Below are positions 40,864-56,719 of a DNA stretch of 64,000 nucleotides, in pieces (the stretch's first letter is position 1; each line of letters opens with the position of its first letter). The stretch covers positions 62,001 to 126,000 of the forward strand of contig CAZJYX010000004.1 in the NCBI GenBank assembly GCA_964550375.1, given 5' to 3'. The notes below the pieces were generated by a model that did no database searches, was not told the origin of the DNA, and saw only the letters and a list, made by a program, of their open reading frames with translations. The position numbers were made by a program, and so were the translations under genes. The stretch comes from JAAYXS01 sp964550375 (GTDB taxonomy: Bacteria > Planctomycetota > Phycisphaerae > UBA1845 > Fen-1342).

Positions 40864-42573
40864 TTACCCACCCGGGCTCGCCCCGTTCGGCGCGGGTCTG
40901 AACTGCAGCGCGTGGGTCTGCCGGCCGCGCGGATAGTAGCGGATCGTCTCAAGCTGCCCGGCCCGCCGCACGCGCAGCTCGATAAGCTGGCCCGGATCGG
41001 AATGCACCCGGGCGGCCGCCAGTTCGTCGCCCTCGCGCAAGCCGGCCCGCTCCGCCGCCGAACCGCGCACCACGCCGATCGCGCGCTTCTCTGAGGCGGC
41101 CCGCCGGGCGTCAAACCCCAGTTCATACGTGTGGATCTGCTCGTACGCGCCGATGAGTTGCGGCTCCAGCGCGTCCAGCGGCACATCCACGGTGCGCGCC
41201 TCAGTCACGAAGCGGTCGAACTCCTCGCCGAACCACCGGCCCAGAGTCTGCACGCCCACCCGCCGAATCTCCTTGTTCGACACCTCGAAGCCGCCCGGGC
41301 GGCCGCGCTCCACCAAGGTCTTGAACAGCCGGTCCAGGCCGTCCGGCCCGCTGCGCTCGCGGGCCATCCGGTGCCAGCGCAGCCCGAGCAGCACGCCCCG
41401 TTGATAAGCCACCTCGCCGACCGTGTTGCGCTCCTGCCAGTAGCGCTCCAGTATGTCCTGGTTGGTCGCGTTGCGGGCCGGGTTGTTGTGATAATCGCGC
41501 AGGTGCCGGTTGATCCACTTCGCATACGTGTCAGCCGACCAGTGGCCCGATTCATATAGGATCCGCAGCGCGTAGTACTCGGTGAACCCCTCCACGAACC
41601 AGTAGGCCAGCCGGTCCGGCTGTTGCGCCTTCAGGACGCGCCCGTTCCAGTGATGAAACAGTTCATGCGAGAACAGGCTCTCAAACCCGTCCGTCAGCGC
41701 CGAGGCCGGCGCCGCGAATAGCACGAAGCTCTGGAACAGGCCCATCCCGACCAGGTGCGACTCGTCGCGGCCGATCGGCTCGCCCACCGGTACCGCCACA
41801 ACCAGGAACGGCGGAAAGTCGCGCTCGTCCATGAAGCGGCACTGGTGCGCCACAATCGTCGCCGCCAACTCGGCGAACTCGTCCGCGCTGAACCGGAAGC
41901 GGTCACGCAACGCTACGCTGACCTTCAGACCGTCACGCTCGACCGTGCGCACGTCGATCTCACCCGCCAAGTACGTGGAATGGCGCACGTCATCCGGCGA
42001 TATCTGCGCACCGATGTGCGGCCCGTTGCCCCAGGAGCAGGTCGCCCGCCAACCTTCGGGCAGCTTCCAGCGCAGCGTCACATCATAGAGTTCGGGCAAA
42101 CCGCCCCCGCCCTGCGGCGTCAGCAGGAACGCATTGCCCATCCCGTGGAAGAACGTGGGCGTCGTGACGGGATAATGCGGGCCCGTCCAGTCCAGCCGCC
42201 GACGACCGGGATCAACCTCGTAGCTGCACGTAATCGTCGCGTCGTGCGGATGGTGCAGGATCCAGCGCGACTGCTGGCGCTCCACGCGCCGCACCTCCCC
42301 GCCGAACTGCAAACCCCGCAACAGGGCCGGCACGTCGTCCACCGTGCCCCAGCGCGGCGACACCAGCGCCGCCGACGCCGTCCGCCCGCGCGTGAACCAG
42401 GTCACCTCAACCCGCAGCCGGCCAACCTCCGGCAAGGGCGTCAGGACGTAGTGCACAGTATCGGACGTGTCGCCGTGCGCCGGCGCGGCGACCAGCAGCG
42501 CGCAACCCAGCAGAAGCCCGATAACCGTCTCCCCACCACCCCCATACCGCAACTTTCGCCGCCGGCCCAGCAT
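40864..42573 (-). CDS. M61-family-like secreted metallopeptidase with PDZ-like end
   Basis: A 569-aa exported protein. The signal peptide is near the N-terminus (TVIGLLLGCALLVAAPAHG). The middle carries the zinc motif SHELFHHWNGR (HExxH plus the extra His, about residue 300) with the third ligand Glu in VEGFTEYYA, as in M61 glycyl aminopeptidases and related M1-like enzymes. The C-terminal 90 residues, with AIGVVRGSAAERAGLREGDE, look like a PDZ domain, a usual partner in this family. The ATG at 42573 is preferred to TTG at 42576. The protein probably acts in the periplasm or outside the cell; its substrate is unknown. Confidence 0.8.
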   Translation of the reverse strand: MLGRRRKLRYGGGGETVIGLLLGCALLVAAPAHGDTSDTVHYVLTPLPEVGRLRVEVTWFTRGRTASAALVSPRWGTVDDVPALLRGLQFGGEVRRVERQQSRWILHHPHDATITCSYEVDPGRRRLDWTGPHYPVTTPTFFHGMGNAFLLTPQGGGGLPELYDVTLRWKLPEGWRATCSWGNGPHIGAQISPDDVRHSTYLAGEIDVRTVERDGLKVSVALRDRFRFSADEFAELAATIVAHQCRFMDERDFPPFLVVAVPVGEPIGRDESHLVGMGLFQSFVLFAAPASALTDGFESLFSHELFHHWNGRVLKAQQPDRLAYWFVEGFTEYYALRILYESGHWSADTYAKWINRHLRDYHNNPARNATNQDILERYWQERNTVGEVAYQRGVLLGLRWHRMARERSGPDGLDRLFKTLVERGRPGGFEVSNKEIRRVGVQTLGRWFGEEFDRFVTEARTVDVPLDALEPQLIGAYEQIHTYELGFDARRAASEKRAIGVVRGSAAERAGLREGDELAAARVHSDPGQLIELRVRRAGQLETIRYYPRGRQTHALQFRPAPNGASPGG

Positions 42574-42747
42574 CAAACTCGTCCCTCATCAGCCTAAGTA
42601 ACCACATCATGATTCTACGGGATTCCTCCGGCCGAGCACACGTCGCGCTCACCGCGCATGCCCGGCGCGTCGTTGGCCGTGCCCGTGCGGCCGCAGCGCG
42701 GCACCCTCCGATAGGGACAGCGATAGCGGCAGGAGTTCATCCAAGGC

Positions 42748-43983
42748 ATGATCGCCGTGCGGACCTTGCTAATCCTGATGGCTGCGACCCTGGCCGCCGA
42801 GTCGGCCGCGGCCGGTCCGCTGCGCTACGTCAATTCGCGCCAGCTCCTCCTTGGCTTCTCGGCCGACAGCGGCGCCGCCGTGGAGACCGTGGATGTGTGG
42901 GCCTCACGCGACGGCGGCAAGACTTGGCAATCCATAGCCGCCGAACGCCTCGGCACATCCAGCCTGCGGTGTGAAGTCGACGAGGACGGCTGGTATGGCT
43001 TCTATCTCGTCTTGCGGAACGCGGCCGGCGCCTCCGCCGACCCGCCGCGCCCCGGCAGCGAACCGCACCTGCGCGTCATCGTTGACACGGTGCCGCCTAC
43101 CTTGCAGGTGCATGCCCGGGCCGAAGCCCTCGCCCCAGTGGCCGGTCAGCCGCTGAACATCCGGCTCTCGCTGATCGACGAGCATCTTGGCGACACCGGC
43201 GTCCGGGTCTTCTATCGCCCGGCCGGCACAAACGAATGGACCGACGGCGGCCTCGCGGCGGTGAGCGAAAGCAGGATCTCCTGGCCCGTGCCCGAGCACC
43301 TCGCCGGCCAGTTTGACCTGCGCCTGGCCGCCACCGACCGGGCCGGCAACCGCTCGATCGACGAACTGGCCGGTGTTGTCGTGCGCGCCCCACAGCAGCC
43401 CACGGCCGCCCATACCGCAGAAACACCCGGTGCAGACGAGCCACCGGACGCTGAAGCACCCTCGCCCACCCCCGAACTGCCGGCCGTCCCCACCATGGCC
43501 GAGCAGGAACACCTCCTGCACCTGCGGGCCCTGGCGCAGCGCCTGGTCGCGGAGCGGCGTTTCCCCCTGGCAGCCGCCCGCTTCGAGGAGGCTCTGCAAA
43601 TCGCGCCCGGCGACGCGGACATGCTGGTGGACCTCGGCAGCGCGCTGTACTGGTCCGGGCGCTACGACGACGCGGACACCCGCTTCGCCTCAGCCCTGGA
43701 GGGCCAACCCGACCATGTCGGAGCACTTGACGGCCTGGCGCTGGTCGCGGCGACGCAGAAGCGGTACTCTCATGCGCGCACGTACCTGGAACGCCTGCTG
43801 GCACTGCTGCCGGAGTCGGCCGTCCACTGGCGCCGCTACGGCGACGTCCAGCACCGGCTCGGCAACAAGGCCGCGGCGCTCGAAGCTTGGGCCAAAATCC
43901 TCGACCTGGACCAGGCTGACCCAACGGTGCGTGCGGAGGCCCAGAAACGGCTCGACTACTTCGGGCCGGCCACACGACCGTAA
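42748..43983 (+). CDS. Exported Ig-like and TPR protein
   Basis: A 411-aa protein with an N-terminal signal peptide (MIAVRTLLILMAATLAAESAAA). Two Ig-like beta regions follow (about residues 25-110 and 115-205), the second with VPEHLAGQFDLRLAATDRAG. After a Pro-rich linker (about 210-250) come three to four TPRs, with ARFEEALQIAPGDADMLV, ALYWSGRYDDADTRFASAL and HARTYLERLLALLPESAV. TPRs mediate protein-protein contact; the Ig part suggests binding at the envelope. It is divergent from the M61-like peptidase gene and ends 21 bp before holA, with which it may be cotranscribed. I know no function. Confidence 0.7.
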   Translation: MIAVRTLLILMAATLAAESAAAGPLRYVNSRQLLLGFSADSGAAVETVDVWASRDGGKTWQSIAAERLGTSSLRCEVDEDGWYGFYLVLRNAAGASADPPRPGSEPHLRVIVDTVPPTLQVHARAEALAPVAGQPLNIRLSLIDEHLGDTGVRVFYRPAGTNEWTDGGLAAVSESRISWPVPEHLAGQFDLRLAATDRAGNRSIDELAGVVVRAPQQPTAAHTAETPGADEPPDAEAPSPTPELPAVPTMAEQEHLLHLRALAQRLVAERRFPLAAARFEEALQIAPGDADMLVDLGSALYWSGRYDDADTRFASALEGQPDHVGALDGLALVAATQKRYSHARTYLERLLALLPESAVHWRRYGDVQHRLGNKAAALEAWAKILDLDQADPTVRAEAQKRLDYFGPATRP

Positions 43984-44004
43984 CCGCTGGTACGCACGCG
44001 ACAT

Positions 44005-45009
44005 ATGGCCAAAACCCAACCCAGCCGACACCCACCCATCGTGGTGATCTTCGGCGACGAGCAGCACCAGAAATCCGTCGCCATGAGCCACGCGCTCGCG
44101 GCCCTGCTGCCCGTAGAGGCCGACCGGGCCATGGCACTCGTCACCCTTGATGGCACGCTCAGCGAGGACCAGGGCGGCCCCAGTTTCGGCCGCGTCGTCG
44201 ACGAGCTGATGACGCTCCCGCTCCTGGCCGATCGGCGCGTCGTCGTAGTACGCGACGCCGACCGCTTCATCTCCGCCGCCCGCGAACGCCTGGAGAAGTA
44301 CCTCACAGCCCCGGCTGCCACCGGCACGCTCGTGCTCGAATGCCGCAGCTTCCCCAAGACCACCCGGCTCTACAAAGCCGCCGCAGCTTGCGGTGGGCAG
44401 GTCCACGAGTGCAAGAAGCTGACCGGGCGGGCGCTGGCGGGCTTCGTCGTTGACGAGGTCCGGGCGCGCGGCAAGCGGATCGACCCCGCCACGGCCGACC
44501 GCCTGTGCGACCTGGTCGGGCAGGACCAAGGCGTTCTGGCCGCCGAGGTCGAGAAGCTCTGTCTTTATGCCGACACTCGGACGACCATCTCCGCCGAGGA
44601 TGTCGCCGCCCTGGTCGGCCAGAGCCGCGAAGAGAAGATATTCCGCGTGCTGGATGCCGCCGGACTGGGCCGCCTGCCCGAGGCGCTGAACCTCTGGCAC
44701 CAAGTCCTCAGCACGGACCCGGCGGCGGCGTTCAAGTCGGTCGGCGGCATCGCCTTCGTTCTGCGCCGGTGGCTCGACGCCCAGCAACAACGCGCCGCCG
44801 GCGTGCCCACCAGCGCCCTGGCACCCCGCCTGATGATGTGGGGCCGCGAGCGTGAGCTGGATACGCTCCTGGCGCGCCTGCCGGCCGCCCGCCTGCGCCA
44901 GTTGCTGGCCGAACTGGCGGATCTCGATGCACAAGCCAAGTCCGGCCTGCGGTCGATAGAACGAGGGGTGGAAGCACTGATGGTCCGAGTGGCCGCTCCC
45001 GCCACCTAG
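44005..45009 (+). CDS. holA: DNA polymerase III subunit delta
   Basis: A 334-aa protein with the HolA layout: an AAA+-like N-terminal part (IVVIFGDEQHQKSVAM), a central lid (CHECKKLTGRALAGFVVDEV-like region), and a C-terminal helical collar with LRQLLAELADLDAQAKSG, where the family's D-x-x-x-K-x-G pattern is clear. Delta opens the beta clamp within the clamp loader. The family is weakly conserved, but the C-terminal motif and the GDE start of the nucleotide-fold region make the call good. It follows a TPR gene by 21 bp and is followed by a lipoprotein gene 21 bp downstream. Confidence 0.88.
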   Translation: MAKTQPSRHPPIVVIFGDEQHQKSVAMSHALAALLPVEADRAMALVTLDGTLSEDQGGPSFGRVVDELMTLPLLADRRVVVVRDADRFISAARERLEKYLTAPAATGTLVLECRSFPKTTRLYKAAAACGGQVHECKKLTGRALAGFVVDEVRARGKRIDPATADRLCDLVGQDQGVLAAEVEKLCLYADTRTTISAEDVAALVGQSREEKIFRVLDAAGLGRLPEALNLWHQVLSTDPAAAFKSVGGIAFVLRRWLDAQQQRAAGVPTSALAPRLMMWGRERELDTLLARLPAARLRQLLAELADLDAQAKSGLRSIERGVEALMVRVAAPAT

Positions 45010-45030
45010 AGGACGCTTGCGGAGCCAGGC

Positions 45031-46317
45031 ATGGATGCCATGAGAATCGCAGCCTCAGTATGCGCAGCGCTTGCGCTGCCGTGGCTGAGCGGCTGCATAC
45101 CCCCATCAGCGCCGGCATATCAAATCCCGCAACTACATGCCGGTGCCGACGGTCGAACCCAGGCGGTCCTGCCGGCGGCGGACGAAGATCCGGCGGAAAA
45201 CGGCCCGGACGCCGACGAGGCGGACATCGACCGAGCCGTGCAGGGCTACATCCAGCGGATCGATGACGTGCAGCAGCGTCTGCGCCGCCCCGCGCCGGAT
45301 GAGTCAACGACCTGGAACAGCCAGTTCGTGCCGGTTACCGATCCATCTGGTATCCTAACGCCCGCCGGCGACCCATACGCCGCCGAACTGGACACCGAAC
45401 GCCCGGCCGTCGAGCCACCGACTGCCGGCATCCCGCAGCGCGAAGACGTCAGCATCCCGATTGAGACGCCCGCTGCTTCGGACGGATCCGATCTGCCTCC
45501 GAGAACCGCACCGCCCGCACTCGGCTCGGTCACGGTACGGGCCAATCCCGCCCTGTTGGCCGCTGCCCCGCCCGCTGCTGAGGTTGGCCCGGCCCGCGTC
45601 AATCAGGCAGCCACGGCCCGACGGGCCCCACTCTCGCTCGAACAGTTCCTGGAACAATGGGCCGTCGGTGCCGAAGAAAGCTCATTCCGCCGGCAACTTG
45701 ACCGGCGCCTGATGCAGGCCGTCGCCGGCGATTACGAGGCGGCCCGCGCGCCGCTGACAATGGTTTCCGACGAGCAGCACGCCATGGCCGGCCGTTTCGT
45801 CGAGGCCCTGATCGCCATCCGCGAGGCCCATGATGGCGACGCGTCCGTGACCCTCACACGGGTGCTGGATGAACTCGACCGCCTGGCGAATGACCTCCGG
45901 CCATTGAGCGACCTCCAGATTCCAGCGCTGACCATCTGCCAGGAGATTCGCGGCTTCGGCGACTACACCCCCATCCAGCCGCCGCACTTCATGGCCGGCC
46001 TCGAAAGCGAGTTTGTGCTCTACTGCGAAGTGCGCAACTTCGTCACGCAACAGGAGGAAGACGGCCTCTATGTGGCGCGGTTCGAGTTGCGGACGGCCAT
46101 ACTGGACGACGGCGGCCAGATCGTGCTGGAGATTCGCGACGCGGACGTCGTGGACCGCTGCCGACAGCAGCGTCAGGATTGCTTCATCCCGCGTCTGGTG
46201 CGCCTACCCGCCACACTTCCGGCCGGCGACTATGTGGCAAAAGTCACCGTCGTTGATAGACTGGGAGATAAGTTGGCCGAGAGCCGCGTGACCTTCCGAG
46301 TGCTCTCACGCTCGTAG
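45031..46317 (+). CDS. Hypothetical lipoprotein with helical and beta domains
   Basis: A 428-aa predicted lipoprotein: ATG 45031 behind GGAG, signal ending in PWLSGC. A low-complexity, Pro/Ala-rich region rises to about residue 200, including PPTAGIPQREDVSI and other charged stretches. A helical part follows (FLEQWAVGAEESSFRRQLD to about residue 300) and then a beta-sandwich (HFMAGLESEFVLYCEVRNF, then YVAKVTVVDRLGDKL). A Cys-bearing strand in CRQQRQDCFIPRLVRLPA suggests a disulfide. I recognise no family and no catalytic motif. It lies downstream of holA and upstream of a phosphatase gene on the same strand. Confidence 0.65.
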   Translation: MDAMRIAASVCAALALPWLSGCIPPSAPAYQIPQLHAGADGRTQAVLPAADEDPAENGPDADEADIDRAVQGYIQRIDDVQQRLRRPAPDESTTWNSQFVPVTDPSGILTPAGDPYAAELDTERPAVEPPTAGIPQREDVSIPIETPAASDGSDLPPRTAPPALGSVTVRANPALLAAAPPAAEVGPARVNQAATARRAPLSLEQFLEQWAVGAEESSFRRQLDRRLMQAVAGDYEAARAPLTMVSDEQHAMAGRFVEALIAIREAHDGDASVTLTRVLDELDRLANDLRPLSDLQIPALTICQEIRGFGDYTPIQPPHFMAGLESEFVLYCEVRNFVTQQEEDGLYVARFELRTAILDDGGQIVLEIRDADVVDRCRQQRQDCFIPRLVRLPATLPAGDYVAKVTVVDRLGDKLAESRVTFRVLSRS

Positions 46318-46368
46318 CCACCCGCTCCGTCCACGTGTGTCAGTAGAACCAGGACTGAGGCCCCGTTC

Positions 46369-46911
46369 GTGAACATACCTCGGTTTCTGCGGCGGTTGCT
46401 CCGCGCCCCTTACGACGGTTTGCGCCATTTCGGCGTTGTGCAACCCGGCGCGCTCTATCGTTGCGGCCAGCCAACTCCGGCCGAATTGGCGGAATTGATC
46501 AAGCGCCACAGCCTGAAAACCGTGGTAAGCCTGCGCGGCACGCGCCAGGCCGATGATCCGGACGGCTGGGAGGTGGCCGAGCGCAACGCTTGTGAAGCGC
46601 ACGGGGCGCAGTTCGTCGCCCTGCCCTGTAACCACAAGAACCCCCCCACCCGCGAGCAGGTGGGCGCCTTCCTCGAGCTGACGCAGGATGCCGAGCGCCA
46701 GCCGGTCCTCGTACACTGCCGACTGGGCCAACAACGCACGCTGCTGTTCTGCGCCCTTTACCGCGTGCACGCCCAGGGTGTCTCGCCGGATGTAGCGCTG
46801 CGCGAAATGGACGAACTGGGCTTCAACGTGCGCCACCGCCGCCACCGTCGCCTCCTCGCGGCCTTCTACGAGTTCGCCCAAGACAACGGCAGCGGCGCCG
46901 CCCCGCGCTGA
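46369..46911 (+). CDS. Tyrosine/dual-specificity protein phosphatase-like protein
   Basis: A 180-aa protein of the Cys-based phosphatase superfamily. The P-loop HCxxxxxR is VHCRLGQQRT (Cys117, Arg123), with a general-acid-type Asp earlier (ADDPDGWEVAERN) and the family's entry segment LYRCGQPTPAEL. It could dephosphorylate Tyr/Ser/Thr or phosphoinositide-like substrates; related bacterial enzymes also include lipid A 1-phosphatases of the same fold, so the substrate stays open. The start codon is GTG at 46369. No signal peptide is evident. It stands at the end of the holA-lipoprotein stretch, convergent to ruvX. Confidence 0.8.
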   Translation: MNIPRFLRRLLRAPYDGLRHFGVVQPGALYRCGQPTPAELAELIKRHSLKTVVSLRGTRQADDPDGWEVAERNACEAHGAQFVALPCNHKNPPTREQVGAFLELTQDAERQPVLVHCRLGQQRTLLFCALYRVHAQGVSPDVALREMDELGFNVRHRRHRRLLAAFYEFAQDNGSGAAPR

Positions 46912-46962
46912 AGCCGACGGCCTCCGACCCGTCCAGCGCGCCGGCCGGCGCCCACATTCGCT

Positions 46963-47445
46963 TCAATTCGTGTTGGGCTGGTCCGCGGATTCCGGCGGCG
47001 GGCCTGGATCAACTGTCGGCGGTTCCCCCGGCTGGCGCGCGTCCAGGAAGGACTGGAGAATGACCTGCGCGGCAAGAGCATCACGCAGGCCCTTGCGTCG
47101 TGAGCGCCGCACGGAAGCCTGCTCCATGTAAATATCCGCTTGGTAACTACTTAGACGCTCGTCCCACAGCTCAACGTGGACCTGGCCGGCGCGGCGCAGG
47201 CGGTCGGCCAACGTCTGACATAAGCGACCCTGTGGCCCGATGCTGCCGTCCATGTTCATGGGCAGACCGACCACGACGCCGCTGACGTTGTGGTCGCGGG
47301 CCCACGACAGAATGGCCGCCGCGTCCTTGGGAGCACTTCCGGTCGCCGGCAGCGTATCCGTCGGAAAGGCAATGCGATGGTTCTGGTCGGCAATGGCCAC
47401 GCCGATTCGACGGGCACCGTAGTCGACGCTCATCCATTGGCCCAT
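46963..47445 (-). CDS. ruvX: Putative Holliday junction resolvase RuvX (YqgF)
   Basis: A 160-aa protein of the YqgF/RuvX family with an RNase H fold. The acidic residues are seen in VDYGARRIGVAIAD, WDERLSSYQAD and RDALAAQVIL; the central VVGLPMNMDGSIGPQ is also conserved. Family members are linked to Holliday-junction processing and pre-16S rRNA maturation. The ATG at 47445 is preferred, with GGAGGT at a good distance; the in-frame GTG at 47454 overlaps that site. The C-terminal tail is Pro-rich. It is divergent from rpoB across a 304-bp region that holds two palindromes. Confidence 0.92.
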   Translation of the reverse strand: MGQWMSVDYGARRIGVAIADQNHRIAFPTDTLPATGSAPKDAAAILSWARDHNVSGVVVGLPMNMDGSIGPQGRLCQTLADRLRRAGQVHVELWDERLSSYQADIYMEQASVRRSRRKGLRDALAAQVILQSFLDARQPGEPPTVDPGPPPESADQPNTN

Positions 47446-47474
47446 GTCGGGCACCTCCGTGCACAGACTGGCTC

Positions 47475-47522
47475 GGCAATTCCCTTGCCACGTGAAAAAA
47501 AATTATGGCAAAAGCCTTGCCA
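47475..47522. promoter_or_regulatory. Two GGCAA-N5-TTGCC palindromes, candidate operators
   Basis: GGCAA-TTCCC-TTGCC is at 47475-47489 and GGCAA-AAGCC-TTGCC at 47507-47521 (the latter extends to TGGCAA...TTGCCA, 47506-47522). Centres are 32 bp apart, about three helical turns, so a dimeric regulator could bind both on one DNA face. An A-rich run lies between them. The second copy overlaps the predicted -35 box of rpoB. No matching regulator gene is in the window. Confidence 0.55.
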
Positions 47523-47544
47523 AGGCTGAGCTTACGGGTAACAT
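47517..47544 (+). promoter_or_regulatory. Predicted rpoB promoter
   Basis: TTGCCA (47517-47522) and TAACAT (47539-47544) are separated by 16 bp and lie about 200 bp upstream of the rpoB ATG. The -35 box is one arm of a palindrome, so binding there would block RNA polymerase. Transcription would start near 47552. Confidence 0.45.
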
Positions 47545-47749
47545 GGCTGGATTACGCGGCAAAGGTATGCGCTTTTGACCTCACGGCGCGAGACTGGCTA
47601 AAGCAAGCAGCCGAAGGGCGCGGTTTCACGAGTGTTAACGCACGTGCAAGCGAGGATTCGGTTGCAGGGGCTCGTTCCCTCGATACACCCTCCGCTCGCA
47701 GTCTGCGCCAGTTTCTTCGTAAACCCGTAACCACGAAGGATAGCCGGTT

Positions 47750-51559
<3,810 letters not shown>

Positions 51560-51560
51560 C

Positions 51561-51586
51561 CCGGCCGGCTGAATCGGAACGGCCGG
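51561..51586 (+). other. Intercistronic hairpin after rpoB
   Basis: CCGGCCG (51561-51567) pairs with CGGCCGG (51580-51586) around a 12-nt loop, starting one base after the rpoB stop. There is no U-run. It could protect the upstream message or tune read-through to the GNAT-like gene and rpoC. Confidence 0.4.
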
Positions 51587-51621
51587 CCGCGCAGCGCCGC
51601 CGGTACTCTGGGAGCGTCGCA

Positions 51622-52182
51622 ATGCCCACCGTGCAATACGGCGACGGGACGGACACGAGCCCGCAGGAGCTGGCCGAGTTCTACCAGCGACTCAAGCACG
51701 ACATCGCCGCCCAGCCGGAGCAGCTCGGCAAGATGATGGACGGCAGCGCCGCGTTCGTGACGGCCCGCGTTGGCGGACGCCTGATCGGGCTGGCGCGCGG
51801 CGTCTGCGACGGGCTGCGCGGCTACCTGACGGAATGCAAGCTCGATCCCGGCTTTCAGGGGCCGGCGGCCGTCACGCGTACCGACGGCCGCATCGAGCAT
51901 GACACCGCCGGCATTGCCGAGGCCATGGCGTGCCGCGTGCTGGCGCGCATGTTCGCCGACGGCATTCGGCGCGTCGACGTGGTCGCCTGGGGCACCGAGG
52001 TCGATTTCCTGGAGGATCTCGGGTTTCGCAAGCAAGGAGGCCTGGTCGGAATGACGATGCGGGCGGACGACTGGCCCGGCAGCACCGGGGCACAACGCTC
52101 GTCAGCGACGCACGGCCGCAGCGGCGTGGCGGAGGACCGGCCCGGGCCGGCCGGATGTTCGCCACGGGACGCCGAGTCTTAA
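51622..52182 (+). CDS. GNAT-like N-acetyltransferase between rpoB and rpoC
   Basis: A 186-aa protein with a GNAT-like order of elements: an N-terminal strand and helix (QELAEFYQRLKHDI), strands around GSAAFVTARVGGRLIGLARG, helix ARMFADGIRRVDVVAWG, and the terminal EVDFLEDLGFRKQGGLVGM, which matches the x-F-Y-x-x-x-G-F-x end of GNAT folds. The acetyl-CoA loop, normally Q/R-x-x-G-x-G/A, is not evident, so activity is uncertain. The last 35 residues are a basic, low-complexity tail. It starts 62 bp after rpoB and stops 26 bp before rpoC, so it must be cotranscribed with both. Confidence 0.6.
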   Translation: MPTVQYGDGTDTSPQELAEFYQRLKHDIAAQPEQLGKMMDGSAAFVTARVGGRLIGLARGVCDGLRGYLTECKLDPGFQGPAAVTRTDGRIEHDTAGIAEAMACRVLARMFADGIRRVDVVAWGTEVDFLEDLGFRKQGGLVGMTMRADDWPGSTGAQRSSATHGRSGVAEDRPGPAGCSPRDAES

Positions 52183-52208
52183 CACGTTAGCGCGAGGTAG
52201 TGCAGCCA

Positions 52209-56609
<4,401 letters not shown>

Positions 56610-56719
56610 CCGCCAACGCGCCGCCGGCGCGACCCGGATCCACCGCCCGGGCCGCGCCGGCCAGCGCTCACACTCCACCGGCGGGGGCGCCCTCGCAGCC
56701 CGTCCGCCGGCAGCGTCAA

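Larger units (their letters stand above)
47446..47749. other. Divergent ruvX/rpoB control region
   Basis: This 304-bp region has no gene that I can support; open frames across it have no binding site or recognisable sequence. Its left half (47475-47550) carries two matching palindromes, an A-run and a promoter-like pair, and is the AT-rich part. The right half, between the predicted rpoB start of transcription and the ATG, would be a leader of about 200 nt with no evident terminator hairpin. Confidence 0.6.

Noticed and set aside
56610..56719. GC-rich repeats between rpoC and the dockerin-type gene as a terminator
   Set aside because: The inverted repeats there have almost no loop or only short stems, so I cannot support a specific hairpin.
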